A stretch of DNA of 18,480 bases from an uncultured Collinsella sp. (GCA_900550355.1 URRT01000017.1:1-18480); one strand, 5' to 3'; positions 8,518-15,613 are shown, numbered from the stretch's first letter. Translations and numbers: made by a program. Notes: generated from the sequence alone by a model not told the origin.

Positions 8518-9206
8518 TGGAGTTCAAGCAAATGAAAGGCGGCGTGGCCAAGCTAGGCGATAAACTTGGGTTCAATCCTGATAAACTCATTGGCCCCGAA
8601 TCAAAGGAAACCAAGGCAGAGGTTAAAAATGCCGGCCGTAACGAATCCATCGATCCCGACAAATTGATTAGACCCTCGGTGGAATCGTGCGATTATCCTT
8701 CGAGCTATAAGGAGAGGCTGGACCGTACACCGAGCATCGAGAATCCAAACGGAAAATGGTCGGGTGACCGAGGGGAATCGATGTTTATTCCCACAGCCGA
8801 TAGGGTCCGCGAGATTCTTCGAAACAAAGGTCTTGAGGGCATCAATTACAAGGATGGAATTCCTGACTTCAAGCCTATCTCTGAAGCGAAAGTAACCATA
8901 CAAGGCATGAGCCAGCATAGGCTTTCGCAGATGGGCGAGAACGGCGAACGCATTGTCGGCAACTATGAAAAGGCAGACACTGAATGCGCAAAAGCTTGGA
9001 ACCTTGAGCAACGCGATGGCAAAGATGATTGGACGCACCAGGATGTCAAGAAATGGCGCGAGGCAAATGAGTACACCTGGCACGAACACAATGATATGAA
9101 GACGTGCTCTCTTGTTCCGACCGAAGTTCACAAGGTGTGCAGCCATCTCGGCGGCGTAAGCGAAATCAAAAACATACTGAATCAGATTGGCGACTTCGAT
9201 GACTAA
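8517..9206 (+). CDS. HNH/EndoVII-type nuclease, polymorphic-toxin-like
   Basis: This 229-residue protein probably cuts nucleic acid. The C-terminal half matches the layout of HNH/EndoVII-superfamily toxin tips: NGKWSGDRGESMFIP at 78-92, GIPDFKPISEA at 114-124, DWTHQDVKKWR at 171-181, then the metal-site region with WHEH at 188-191, LVPTEVH ending at His205, and His210 just before LGG. WHEH is a variant of the WHH signature. The first 75 residues are polar, carry no signal peptide, and contain PDKLIxP twice (21-27 and 48-54). No LXG, RHS, CdiA or other export domain is present, so delivery, if any, must rely on something else. A GAGGTGA ribosome-binding site sits inside the ATPase gene just upstream, and the ATG overlaps its stop. 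GC is lower than in the flanks. Nuclease family fairly sure; target unknown. Confidence 0.75.
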   Translation: MEFKQMKGGVAKLGDKLGFNPDKLIGPESKETKAEVKNAGRNESIDPDKLIRPSVESCDYPSSYKERLDRTPSIENPNGKWSGDRGESMFIPTADRVREILRNKGLEGINYKDGIPDFKPISEAKVTIQGMSQHRLSQMGENGERIVGNYEKADTECAKAWNLEQRDGKDDWTHQDVKKWREANEYTWHEHNDMKTCSLVPTEVHKVCSHLGGVSEIKNILNQIGDFDD

Positions 9207-9567
9207 CGGCATGAATCTGTGGGGCAGGGATTTCTCGCTCCCCGTCTATTACGAGTGTGACTCGGACCAAGGCGTCCTCGACATTCAAAAGGAAGCAAAG
9301 GGCGCCCTGCTTGCAAGCTGGGATACCGTTGAGGACAGCAAGGAAGCGATCGAAGATTATTGTCTCGAAAGAGACGGCGATCAGATCGAGGGCCCCATTA
9401 CAAACATCTTTAGATACGTTATTCCGACCAGTATCGTGGTACTTCGGAGCGATGATGCTCGCAAAGCAGCGCTCATGTGCAACTATCGCTTTGACCCCGA
9501 ACACGGACTTGCTGCGGTATTTGAGAACGAAAAACTTACGGCCGTCATCCCCCAAGACGAGCTCTAG
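9199..9567 (+). CDS. probable immunity protein, DUF6985-like
   Basis: About 122 residues, acidic, no membrane segment. The pattern resembles the DUF6985 group often found as immunity proteins beside polymorphic toxins. It has an opening FSLPVYYECD stretch, a central ITNIFRYVIPTSIVVLR stretch, and the block CNYRFDPEHGLAAVFENEKL near the end. The ATG at 9199 was chosen because it overlaps the toxin gene's last 8 nt, implying translational coupling; TTG at 9187 and ATG at 9211 are in-frame alternatives. No clear ribosome-binding site is seen before any of them. Position right after a nuclease gene is what a toxin-immunity pair predicts. It likely binds and blocks the nuclease. Family recall is from memory and unverified. 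Confidence 0.7.
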   Translation: MTNGMNLWGRDFSLPVYYECDSDQGVLDIQKEAKGALLASWDTVEDSKEAIEDYCLERDGDQIEGPITNIFRYVIPTSIVVLRSDDARKAALMCNYRFDPEHGLAAVFENEKLTAVIPQDEL

Positions 9568-9595
9568 GCCAGCCACAAGCACCCGGATAACGAAT

Positions 9596-9640
9596 ACTGA
9601 GGTCATCCCAATACAACGTCGGGGCGGCCTCAGTTTTGTT
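9596..9640 (+). terminator. intrinsic terminator of the cassette operon
   Basis: ACTGAGGTC at 9596-9604 pairs with GGCCTCAGT at 9626-9634 (one G-T pair), with a loop of about 21 nt, followed by a T-rich run (TTTTGTT as RNA U-tract). It lies 28 nt after the immunity gene stop. Confidence 0.7.
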
Positions 9641-9677
9641 ATACGCATGCCCACTGCGCATCCCCTCCCCCAAAATA

Positions 9678-9744
9678 AGTTGCGGTGGAATAGTCCCTGC
9701 TTGAGCCTTCAGAGGCCTTAAACAGGAACTATTCCACCGCAACT
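9678..9744. repeat. 67-bp near-perfect palindrome between convergent genes
   Basis: The outer 17 bases of each arm (9678-9694 and 9728-9744) are perfectly complementary. Pairing continues inward past a few mismatches nearly to the centre, giving one long hairpin. It sits between the cassette's last gene and the convergent MFS gene. Neither side carries a T-run, so it is not a standard intrinsic terminator, though it could block transcription from both sides. A dispersed mobile palindrome is the alternative. Confidence 0.75.
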
Positions 9745-9759
9745 GATGAGGGAACGTGA

Positions 9760-10956
9760 TTAGGCGACGGGCTTTGCGCGGCGGATGGCTGGGAACATCA
9801 CCGTGATGGCGAGGATGACGCCCACGGCGGCAATCGCCCCGCCCGCGAAGCCGATCCAAGCGATACCGGGACCCGAAACCACGGCGCCGCCGATTGCGGT
9901 GCCCGTGCCAATACCGAGGTTAAACAGGCCCGAGAAGATCGACATGGCGACGGCCGACGAATCTGCCGGCGTGTGCTTGATGAGCTCGGCCTGAAACGCC
10001 ACGTTAAAGGCCGTGGCGCAGCAACCCCACAGTGCGCAGACGGCAAGCACTGTCACGAGCGACGATGCGGCCGGCCCCATGAGCAGCAGGGCCACCGGCA
10101 CGCCGGAGAGCGTGATAGCAAGGAACGGAAAACGGTGCCCGTCGAACAGGCGGCTGAACAGCCAGCTGCCCACCAAGCCGGAACAGCCAAACGCCGTCAG
10201 CGTCATGGTGATGGCGCCCGCATCGACGTGCGCGACCTGCGCCAGGAAGGGCTCGATATAGCTGTAGCTTGCGTAATAGCCGGTCGCCATGAAGACCGTG
10301 ACTGCGTAGAGCGCGATGAGGAGCGGGTTCTTGAGCAGCTCGGGCAGCTGTTTGACGGTAAAGCGCTCACCCGCCGGCATGGCCGGGAACACCGCTGCCT
10401 GGTAGACGACCGCGATGGCTGAGAGGCCCCCGACCACGGCAAACGTCATGCGCCAGCCCACGGCCAAGCCAATGGCGCGACCGAGAGGCAGGCCAAAGAT
10501 CTGCGCGATGGACGAGCCCGTGGCGATCATGCTGATAGCGAGCGCCCCGTGGCGTGTGTCAACCAGGCGCGACGCCATGATCGAGGCGACCGACCAGAAC
10601 ACGGCGTGTGCGCAGGCAACCACCAGGCGCGCGCAGACTAAGATGGGATAGGTCGGCGCCAAGGCGGACAGGAACTGGCCCAGCGAGAACACGGCAAGCA
10701 CGCCCAGCAGCATCCGCTTGAACTCAAAACGCGAAGCGAACACCATGAGTGGCAACGACAGCAGCATGACGCCCCAGGCATAGACCGAGATCATGATGCC
10801 CGCCTGGGCCTCGGTGAGCGAGAACGACGCGGCGATATCAGTCAAAAGGCCGATGGGCATAAACTCCGACGTGTTGAACACGAACGCACAGCAGGTGAGA
10901 CCGACGAGTGGGAGCCACTGCCTGAGCGTGATGCCGTCTTGCCTTGTCTGAGTCAT
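9760..10956 (-). CDS. MFS sugar/drug efflux transporter (SotB/AraJ-like)
   Basis: 398 residues, about 12 hydrophobic membrane helices, a single-domain major facilitator of the arabinose-efflux type. The N-terminus is typical (LVGLTCCAFVFNTSEFMPIGLL), and members usually export sugars or drugs by proton antiport. The ATG at 10956 was chosen because a GGAGAC ribosome-binding site precedes it and the -10 box at 10990-10995 lies just upstream. The open frame extends 32 codons further, but that part reads through the promoter. The last 50 coding bases are duplicated at 2321-2370 on the far side of the accessory cassette. The gene itself looks intact. Substrate unknown. Confidence 0.85.
   Translation of the reverse strand: MTQTRQDGITLRQWLPLVGLTCCAFVFNTSEFMPIGLLTDIAASFSLTEAQAGIMISVYAWGVMLLSLPLMVFASRFEFKRMLLGVLAVFSLGQFLSALAPTYPILVCARLVVACAHAVFWSVASIMASRLVDTRHGALAISMIATGSSIAQIFGLPLGRAIGLAVGWRMTFAVVGGLSAIAVVYQAAVFPAMPAGERFTVKQLPELLKNPLLIALYAVTVFMATGYYASYSYIEPFLAQVAHVDAGAITMTLTAFGCSGLVGSWLFSRLFDGHRFPFLAITLSGVPVALLLMGPAASSLVTVLAVCALWGCCATAFNVAFQAELIKHTPADSSAVAMSIFSGLFNLGIGTGTAIGGAVVSGPGIAWIGFAGGAIAAVGVILAITVMFPAIRRAKPVA
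9766..9815 (-). repeat. right copy of the imperfect direct repeat (3' end of the MFS gene)
   Basis: Matches 2321-2370 at 41 of 50 positions, same orientation, 7445 bp apart. This is the functional copy, encoding the C-terminal tail of the transporter. The pair brackets the whole GTPase-ATPase-nuclease-immunity cassette. Integration of an element into the 3' end of a gene typically produces such a duplicated end. Confidence 0.75.
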
Positions 10957-10989
10957 ATATAACGTCTCCAATCGTTTTGAGCGGAGGCG

Positions 10990-11019
10990 ATTATATAGCA
11001 ACGGCCCCGCATCCGTCAG
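10990..11019 (-). promoter_or_regulatory. probable promoter of the MFS gene
   Basis: On the minus strand a perfect TATAAT (10990-10995) lies 18 nt after a CTGACG hexamer (11014-11019), a 4-of-6 match to the -35 consensus. Transcription would start near 10983, giving a leader under 30 nt. Confidence 0.5.
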
Positions 11020-11034
11020 TACAGAAGCGGGGCC
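11003..11034 (-). terminator. GC-rich stem-loop between feoAB and the MFS gene
   Basis: GGCCCCGC at 11003-11010 pairs perfectly with GCGGGGCC at 11027-11034. It lies 43 nt past the feoAB stop on that strand, where a terminator is expected. No T-run follows it on the minus strand, and it overlaps the MFS -35 region, so a regulatory hairpin is also possible. Confidence 0.4.
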
Positions 11035-11076
11035 GAAAACAATTCGATACACAGAGGTTGCGCCGTCAATTCATAA

Positions 11077-13437
11077 CTAAGCCAACCCCAGCAATATGCC
11101 CGCCGAATGCACGACAAACGCCACGATCCAGGCAACGGCGACCTGAAACGCGAACACGGCCACGGCATAGCGCGCGCCCAACTCGCTCTTGACGGCGCCG
11201 ATTGCCGCCACACAAGGCGGGTACAGCAACGTAAAGACCAAGAACACGTAGGCGGTAAACGGCGAAAACATGGTCGACAGCGCCGCGGGCGACGTTGCGC
11301 CCAAAAGCACCGTGAGCGTCGAGATGACGCTCTCCTTGGCAATGAGCCCCGTGACGAGCGCCGTCGAGGCGCGCCAGTCGCCAAAGCCGAGCGGGGCCAA
11401 CACCGGCGCGATGATGCTACCCAGACCGGCAAGCAGGCTTTGCGACTGGTCGGCGACCACGTTAAAGCGGATGTCGAACGTCTGAAGGAACCAGATGACC
11501 ACCGTAGCGGCAAAGATAATGGTAAAGGCCTTGGTGATGAAGTCCTTGGCCTTATCCCATGCCAGCATCACCGTCGTCTTGACGCTCGGCAGGCGGTAAT
11601 TGGGAAGCTCCATGATAAACGGCACCGGGTCGCCCTTAAATGCCGTGCGGTTGAGCACCAAAGCCGCGATGCAGCCGACCACGATACCGATCAGATAGAG
11701 CGAGACCATGGCGGGAACCGTCGCCTGCGGGAAGAATGCTCCGCACAGCAAGCCGTAAACCGGCAACTTGGCTGAACAGCTCATAAACGGTGTGAGCATG
11801 ACCGTCATCTTGCGGTCGTGCTCGGATGGGAGCGTACGGGTCGACATGATAGCCGGCACGGTACAGCCAAAACCGACGAGCATGGGCACGAAGCTGCGGC
11901 CCGACAAGCCAAAGCGACGCAACACCTTATCCATGACAAAGGCCACGCGCGCCATGTATCCGGAGTCTTCCAGAATGGAGAGGAACAAAAAGAGCACGAC
12001 GATAATCGGCAGGAAGGTCAGCACACTGCCCACGCCCGTAAGCACGCCGTCGACAGCCAGCGAGCGCACCACGTCGTTGGTACCGAACGCCTTGAGGCCC
12101 GCATCGGCCGAGGCGATGATGGCAGCGATACCGTCCTCCATGAGTCCCTGCAACGCCGCGCCGATCACGCCAAACGTCAGCCAAAAGACGAGGCCCATGA
12201 TCACCAGAAACGCCGGAATGGCTGTGTGGCGACCCGTCAAGATGCGGTCGATCTTGACGGAGCGCACGTGTTCGCGGCTCTCGTGCGGCTTGACGACGCA
12301 ACGCCCGCACACGTCGCCGATAAAGCTAAAACGCATATCAGCCAGCGCAGATAGGCGGTCGGTGCCGGCCTCGCCCTCCATCTGGGTGATGATGTGCTCG
12401 ATAGCGTCGAGCTCATTGCGATCCAGGTGAAGCGCCTCGGTTACCAGCTCATCGCCCTCGACCAGTTTGGTCGCCGCAAAGCGCACCGGAATGTGCGCCG
12501 TCACGGCATGGTCCTCGATCAGGTTAGCAATACCGTGGATGCAGCGATGCAGCGCACCGCCGTCCGGACCGTCGGGCGCACAAAAGTCCAGGCGACCAGG
12601 GCGCTCGCGGAACCGTGCCACGTGCAGGGCGTGGTCCACCAACTCGCCGATGCCCTCGTTGCGGGCAGCGCTAATGGGGACAACGGGCACGCCCAACAGG
12701 CTCTCGAGCAAGTTGACGTCTACGGCGCCGCCGTTGGCGGTCACCTCGTCCATCATGTTGAGCGCGATGACCATAGGACGGTCGAGCTCCATGAGCTGCA
12801 GTGTCAGGTACAGATTACGCTCGATATTGGTAGCGTCAATGATGTCGATGATGGCGTCCGGACGCTCGTCGAGGATGAACTGACGGCTCACGACCTCTTC
12901 GCCTGTGTACGGCGACAGGGAGTAAATGCCAGGCAGGTCGGTAACGCTCGCCTCGGGATGGTTACGGATGGTTCCATCTTTGCGGTCGACCGTCACGCCG
13001 GGAAAGTTACCGACGTGCTGGTTGGAGCCCGTCAGCTGGTTGAATAACGTGGTCTTGCCGCAGTTTTGGTTGCCGGCGAGGGCAAAGTGCAGCGGCGCGC
13101 CCTCGGGCACGGCCGTCTTTGCCGCACGGGGCGAATACGTCCCCTCGCCCAGAGCCGGATGCTCCGTCGTGCCGATTGCGGCGTTAGCGCGCGGACCCGT
13201 ATCGGTGTCGTGAATACCCACAAGCTCGATGCGAGCGGCATCGTCCTTGCGCAGTGTCAACTCGTAGCCACGCAGGCGGATCTCGAGCGGGTCGCCCATG
13301 GGGGCGTACTTCATCATGGTGACTTCGGTGCCCGGCGTTAGGCCCATGTCCAAAATATGTTGTCGGAGTGCTTGGTCGTCCGATGTAACCGATGCGACAA
13401 CGGCGTCTTTTCCGATCTCGAGCGTATCGAGCCTCAC
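11077..13437 (-). CDS. feoB: ferrous iron transporter, FeoA-FeoB fusion
   Basis: 786 residues. An SH3-like FeoA domain occupies about 1-75 (HILDMGLTPGTEVTMMKYAP then EIRLRGYELTLRKDDA). A short linker leads to the FeoB G domain with G1 GNQNCGKT at 122-129, GVTV at 147-150, G3 DLPG at 167-170, G4 NMMD at 227-230 and SAARNEG at 254-260. A small helical domain and a C-terminal membrane part of about eight to ten helices from near residue 400 follow, with the conserved SCSAKLPVY segment. It imports Fe2+ across the cytoplasmic membrane. FeoA is normally a separate small protein, and the fusion known from some anaerobes removes that need. The start is GTG at 13437, preceded by GGGAGG at normal spacing. 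A metal-regulator-like site lies just upstream. Confidence 0.95.
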   Translation of the reverse strand: MRLDTLEIGKDAVVASVTSDDQALRQHILDMGLTPGTEVTMMKYAPMGDPLEIRLRGYELTLRKDDAARIELVGIHDTDTGPRANAAIGTTEHPALGEGTYSPRAAKTAVPEGAPLHFALAGNQNCGKTTLFNQLTGSNQHVGNFPGVTVDRKDGTIRNHPEASVTDLPGIYSLSPYTGEEVVSRQFILDERPDAIIDIIDATNIERNLYLTLQLMELDRPMVIALNMMDEVTANGGAVDVNLLESLLGVPVVPISAARNEGIGELVDHALHVARFRERPGRLDFCAPDGPDGGALHRCIHGIANLIEDHAVTAHIPVRFAATKLVEGDELVTEALHLDRNELDAIEHIITQMEGEAGTDRLSALADMRFSFIGDVCGRCVVKPHESREHVRSVKIDRILTGRHTAIPAFLVIMGLVFWLTFGVIGAALQGLMEDGIAAIIASADAGLKAFGTNDVVRSLAVDGVLTGVGSVLTFLPIIVVLFLFLSILEDSGYMARVAFVMDKVLRRFGLSGRSFVPMLVGFGCTVPAIMSTRTLPSEHDRKMTVMLTPFMSCSAKLPVYGLLCGAFFPQATVPAMVSLYLIGIVVGCIAALVLNRTAFKGDPVPFIMELPNYRLPSVKTTVMLAWDKAKDFITKAFTIIFAATVVIWFLQTFDIRFNVVADQSQSLLAGLGSIIAPVLAPLGFGDWRASTALVTGLIAKESVISTLTVLLGATSPAALSTMFSPFTAYVFLVFTLLYPPCVAAIGAVKSELGARYAVAVFAFQVAVAWIVAFVVHSAGILLGLA

Positions 13438-13475
13438 GTCCGTGTTCCTCCCCCGGCGCCCACAAGGCGCTGCAT

Positions 13476-13512
13476 TTAGTTTACCTAGGCTAACAGTTCG
13501 CCTTGGCTAACC
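13476..13512 (-). promoter_or_regulatory. possible DtxR/IdeR/MntR-type operator of feoAB
   Basis: Upstream of the feoAB start lies an imperfect inverted repeat (GTTTACC-TA-GGCTAAC) inside TTAGTTTACCTAGGCTAACAG-like sequence, followed by a second GGCTAACC half-site at 13505-13512. TTAG/CTAA half-sites around a GC centre resemble the actinobacterial iron-repressor box. Location and target gene (iron import) fit. The match is imperfect and was judged by eye. Confidence 0.45.
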
Positions 13513-13570
13513 ATTTTTACCCATGCATGATAGCGCGAACACACAACAACGTTCAATCGGCAGATCGGTG

Positions 13571-13790
13571 CGGGGGGGGGATTCTGGGCCATTGCTTCCC
13601 AGACGGGCCTGCTGCGGAAACCGAATCCCACTCCGGAACACCTAAACGGGACGGGCTTTCCGGTTGAGGCATCTAGCGGAAACTGCAGCCCGGAATCCGC
13701 GCTCAAACTGGGATGCAATTTCCCAATGGGGCCCTCGGGGAAACTGCGGCCCGGAATCTGCTCTCGAAACGGGACGCGGTTTCCCCGAGG
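13571..13790. repeat. tandem array of about 62-bp palindromic units (3 full, 1 partial)
   Basis: Three consecutive units share the layout GGAAA(C)..GC..CCC, a loop of about 16-18 nt, then GGG..GC..TTTCC. The GGAAA starts fall at 13616, 13678 and 13739, and the TTTCC ends at 13657, 13719 and 13780, so the period is 61-62 bp. A right half of a fourth unit lies at about 13584-13600, again 62 bp earlier. Each unit folds on itself; the last has perfect 12-base arms (13733-13744 with 13779-13790). Arm sequences differ between units while their self-complementarity is kept. There is no start, ribosome-binding site or family resemblance to suggest a protein. Confidence 0.75.
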
Positions 13791-13853
13791 ACCGAAACAG
13801 CCGCCCGCCCCTCGACAAAATGATCCGTTCCCTCCGTCGCATGCGGAACATCC

Positions 13854-13905
13854 AAGGAGTGTCCCAGGGTGCCGGCACAATAGGAACGTCCCCAGCTGCC
13901 GGCAG
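13854..13905. repeat. two 27-bp direct repeats each ending in a TGCCGGCA palindrome
   Basis: Unit 1 (13854-13878) and unit 2 (13880-13905) share GGA..GTCCC....TGCCGGCA at a 27-bp spacing. The ends are 10-base palindromes, GTGCCGGCAC at 13869-13878 and CTGCCGGCAG at 13896-13905. This resembles short palindromic extragenic elements of the kind moved by REP-associated tyrosine transposases. No transposase is present in the window. Confidence 0.55.
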
Positions 13906-13920
13906 CATTTCGCCGCAACA

Positions 13921-13962
13921 GCAAAAGCCCGCGCTGGCAACAAATGTCACCTGCGCGGGCTT
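13921..13962 (-). terminator. intrinsic terminator downstream of the antiporter gene
   Basis: AAGCCCGCGC at 13925-13934 pairs perfectly with GCGCGGGCTT at 13953-13962, loop 18 nt. On the minus strand the stem is followed by TTTT, about 115 nt after the antiporter stop. 13963-14075 shows nothing else recognisable. Confidence 0.7.
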
Positions 13963-14075
13963 GGCGGGCGCTCACAAAGGCACGTTACAGAGGCCCACGT
14001 CAGTTATGGATTACCGAACGGCACCGGCACGCGATGCCTCCGTCGGCTTACCAAGCGATGAAGCTTGCCACAGTC

Positions 14076-15539
14076 TTAGACTATCGGCGCAATGCCGGCA
14101 AAGTGCAGATACAGCGAAATGATTGCCACGACAATGACCACCGCTGCGATCAGCTTGTCGTGCAGATGCGGAAGCGCCGGTTTACCGCGGCCTCGCTCAC
14201 CCAGCATATAAACGGGAATGGCCGGAGCAAAAAGAATCGTCGTGATCATAACGCCCTGAAGACCCGTCGACCACACCAGGAACAATGTGTAGATGAAGCC
14301 GAGCGTACCGAAGAAGCGGGCTTTGCCGACGCTGGGCGCATGCGGCTCGTCCAGATGCTCGTTCTTCCAGCCAATCACCATGTAATAGGCAGCCGAGCAG
14401 ACATACGGAACCAGAATCGTGTTGACTGCGCAGCTATAGAAGAACTGGTAGGTGCTCGCCGCCACATACGACACGATCAAGAAAAGCTGCGTGATGCCGG
14501 AGCTCACGAGAACCGTTACCACCGGGGCGTCGTGCTTGTTCGTCTTGGCAAACGCCAGAGGGAAGGATCCCTGGCGCGCCGCCTCGAACGGCGTCTCGGA
14601 CGCAATGATGACATAGCCCAGCAGCGCGCCGACCAACGAAAGGATAACGCCAAGGTTTACGATAGCAGCACCAACCGGACCGATTGCGCACTCGAGAATT
14701 CCCGCCATGGAGGGCGTTGCAAGCTGTGCCATCTCCTCGCGCGGCATAATGCCGAGCGACAGCATCGAGATGATCAGATACAGCGTGAATACAGCCGCAA
14801 ATCCGAGCGCCGTCGAGCGGCCGACGTCACGCACGTACTTTGCACGGCCCGAGATAACGACAGCGCCCTCGATGCCCGTGAAGACCCAGACAAGGGCGAT
14901 CATGGTCGAGACAACCTGCTCGCCAAAGCCAGGACCAGCCGGCTCTCCCCAGAAGTTGTCCATAAAGATATCGACGTTGAACTTACCCAGGAGCACGATA
15001 CTCAGCACAAAGAGCCCCAGCGGCACCAGCTTCGCCAACGTGACGATCGTGTTAATGCCCGCAGCCTCCTTAACGCCACGAAGCACAAGGGCGGTAAGGA
15101 ACCACAAAAACACGCTGGCGCAGCCGATAGAAAGCAGGTTGTTACCCGCGCCAAACGCAGGGAAGAAATAGCCCAGCGCGCTAAACAGCAAGAGCGCAAA
15201 GCTCACGTTGGAAAGACATGCGCTGATCCAGTAGCCCCAAGCGGAGTTGAATCCAATGTAATCGCCAAAACCGGCCGCAGCGTATGCGTAGATGCCTCCG
15301 GTCAGGTCGGGACGGGCCTGAGACAAGCCGTTGAACACCATCATCAGCGCAAAGACGCCAATAAAGCAAATTCCCCACGAGACGATAACCGCACCGGTAT
15401 TTGCCCCACCTGCTGCCATATCGCCGGCAAGCGAAAAGATGCCGCCACAAATACTGGCGGTAATGACCATCATGGTCAGACGAAAGAGATCGAGGCCATT
15501 AGGGTCGATAATCTCTTCATTTTGAGCTTTAGAGGCCAT
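14076..15539 (-). CDS. APC-family basic amino acid / arginine-ornithine-type antiporter
   Basis: 487 residues with about 12 to 13 hydrophobic helices. The first helix carries the broken-helix substrate motif of APC transporters (ASICGGIFSLAGDMAAGGAN), followed by LTGGIYAYAAAGFGDYIGF, typical of the amino acid/polyamine/organocation antiporter (APA) group that includes arginine:ornithine exchangers. It sits in the membrane and probably exchanges a basic amino acid for a product. The dimethylargininase-like remnant ends 109 nt upstream on the same strand, which suggests import of an arginine derivative and export of citrulline or ornithine. The ATG at 15539 has an AAGGGGG ribosome-binding site about 10 nt upstream. 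Exact substrate is inferred. Confidence 0.8.
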   Translation of the reverse strand: MASKAQNEEIIDPNGLDLFRLTMMVITASICGGIFSLAGDMAAGGANTGAVIVSWGICFIGVFALMMVFNGLSQARPDLTGGIYAYAAAGFGDYIGFNSAWGYWISACLSNVSFALLLFSALGYFFPAFGAGNNLLSIGCASVFLWFLTALVLRGVKEAAGINTIVTLAKLVPLGLFVLSIVLLGKFNVDIFMDNFWGEPAGPGFGEQVVSTMIALVWVFTGIEGAVVISGRAKYVRDVGRSTALGFAAVFTLYLIISMLSLGIMPREEMAQLATPSMAGILECAIGPVGAAIVNLGVILSLVGALLGYVIIASETPFEAARQGSFPLAFAKTNKHDAPVVTVLVSSGITQLFLIVSYVAASTYQFFYSCAVNTILVPYVCSAAYYMVIGWKNEHLDEPHAPSVGKARFFGTLGFIYTLFLVWSTGLQGVMITTILFAPAIPVYMLGERGRGKPALPHLHDKLIAAVVIVVAIISLYLHFAGIAPIV

Positions 15540-15576
15540 TGTATGTGCACCCCCTTCATCATGTGATCGAACGAAA

Positions 15577-15613
15577 GATGGCCCGGACGTCCCGAATCGG
15601 GTGCCAGGCCATC
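15577..15613 (-). terminator. hairpin between the dimethylargininase-like remnant and the antiporter
   Basis: GATGGCC at 15577-15583 pairs with GGCCATC at 15607-15613, with an inner CCCG/CGGG pairing. On the minus strand it is followed by TTTCGTT, a weak U-tract. It could be a leaky terminator or attenuator between the two genes. Confidence 0.45.

Noticed and set aside
9678..9744. Insertion sequence terminal repeats
   Set aside because: The two arms are only 33 nt apart, with no transposase between them, so this is a single hairpin and not the ends of an insertion sequence.
13571..13790. CRISPR array
   Set aside because: The repeats are about 62 bp, adjoining, diverged from one another and self-complementary, with no unique spacers between identical repeats and no cas genes.
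13642..13975. Small open frames of 90 to 150 codons across the repeat array on both strands
   Set aside because: They follow the repeat period, have no ribosome-binding site and resemble no protein. The palindromic structure explains the sequence better.
13944..15566. A 540-codon plus-strand open frame opposite the antiporter
   Set aside because: Antisense to a clear membrane transporter. The product is abnormally rich in Arg, His, Asp and Gln, as expected for the reverse frame of hydrophobic codons.
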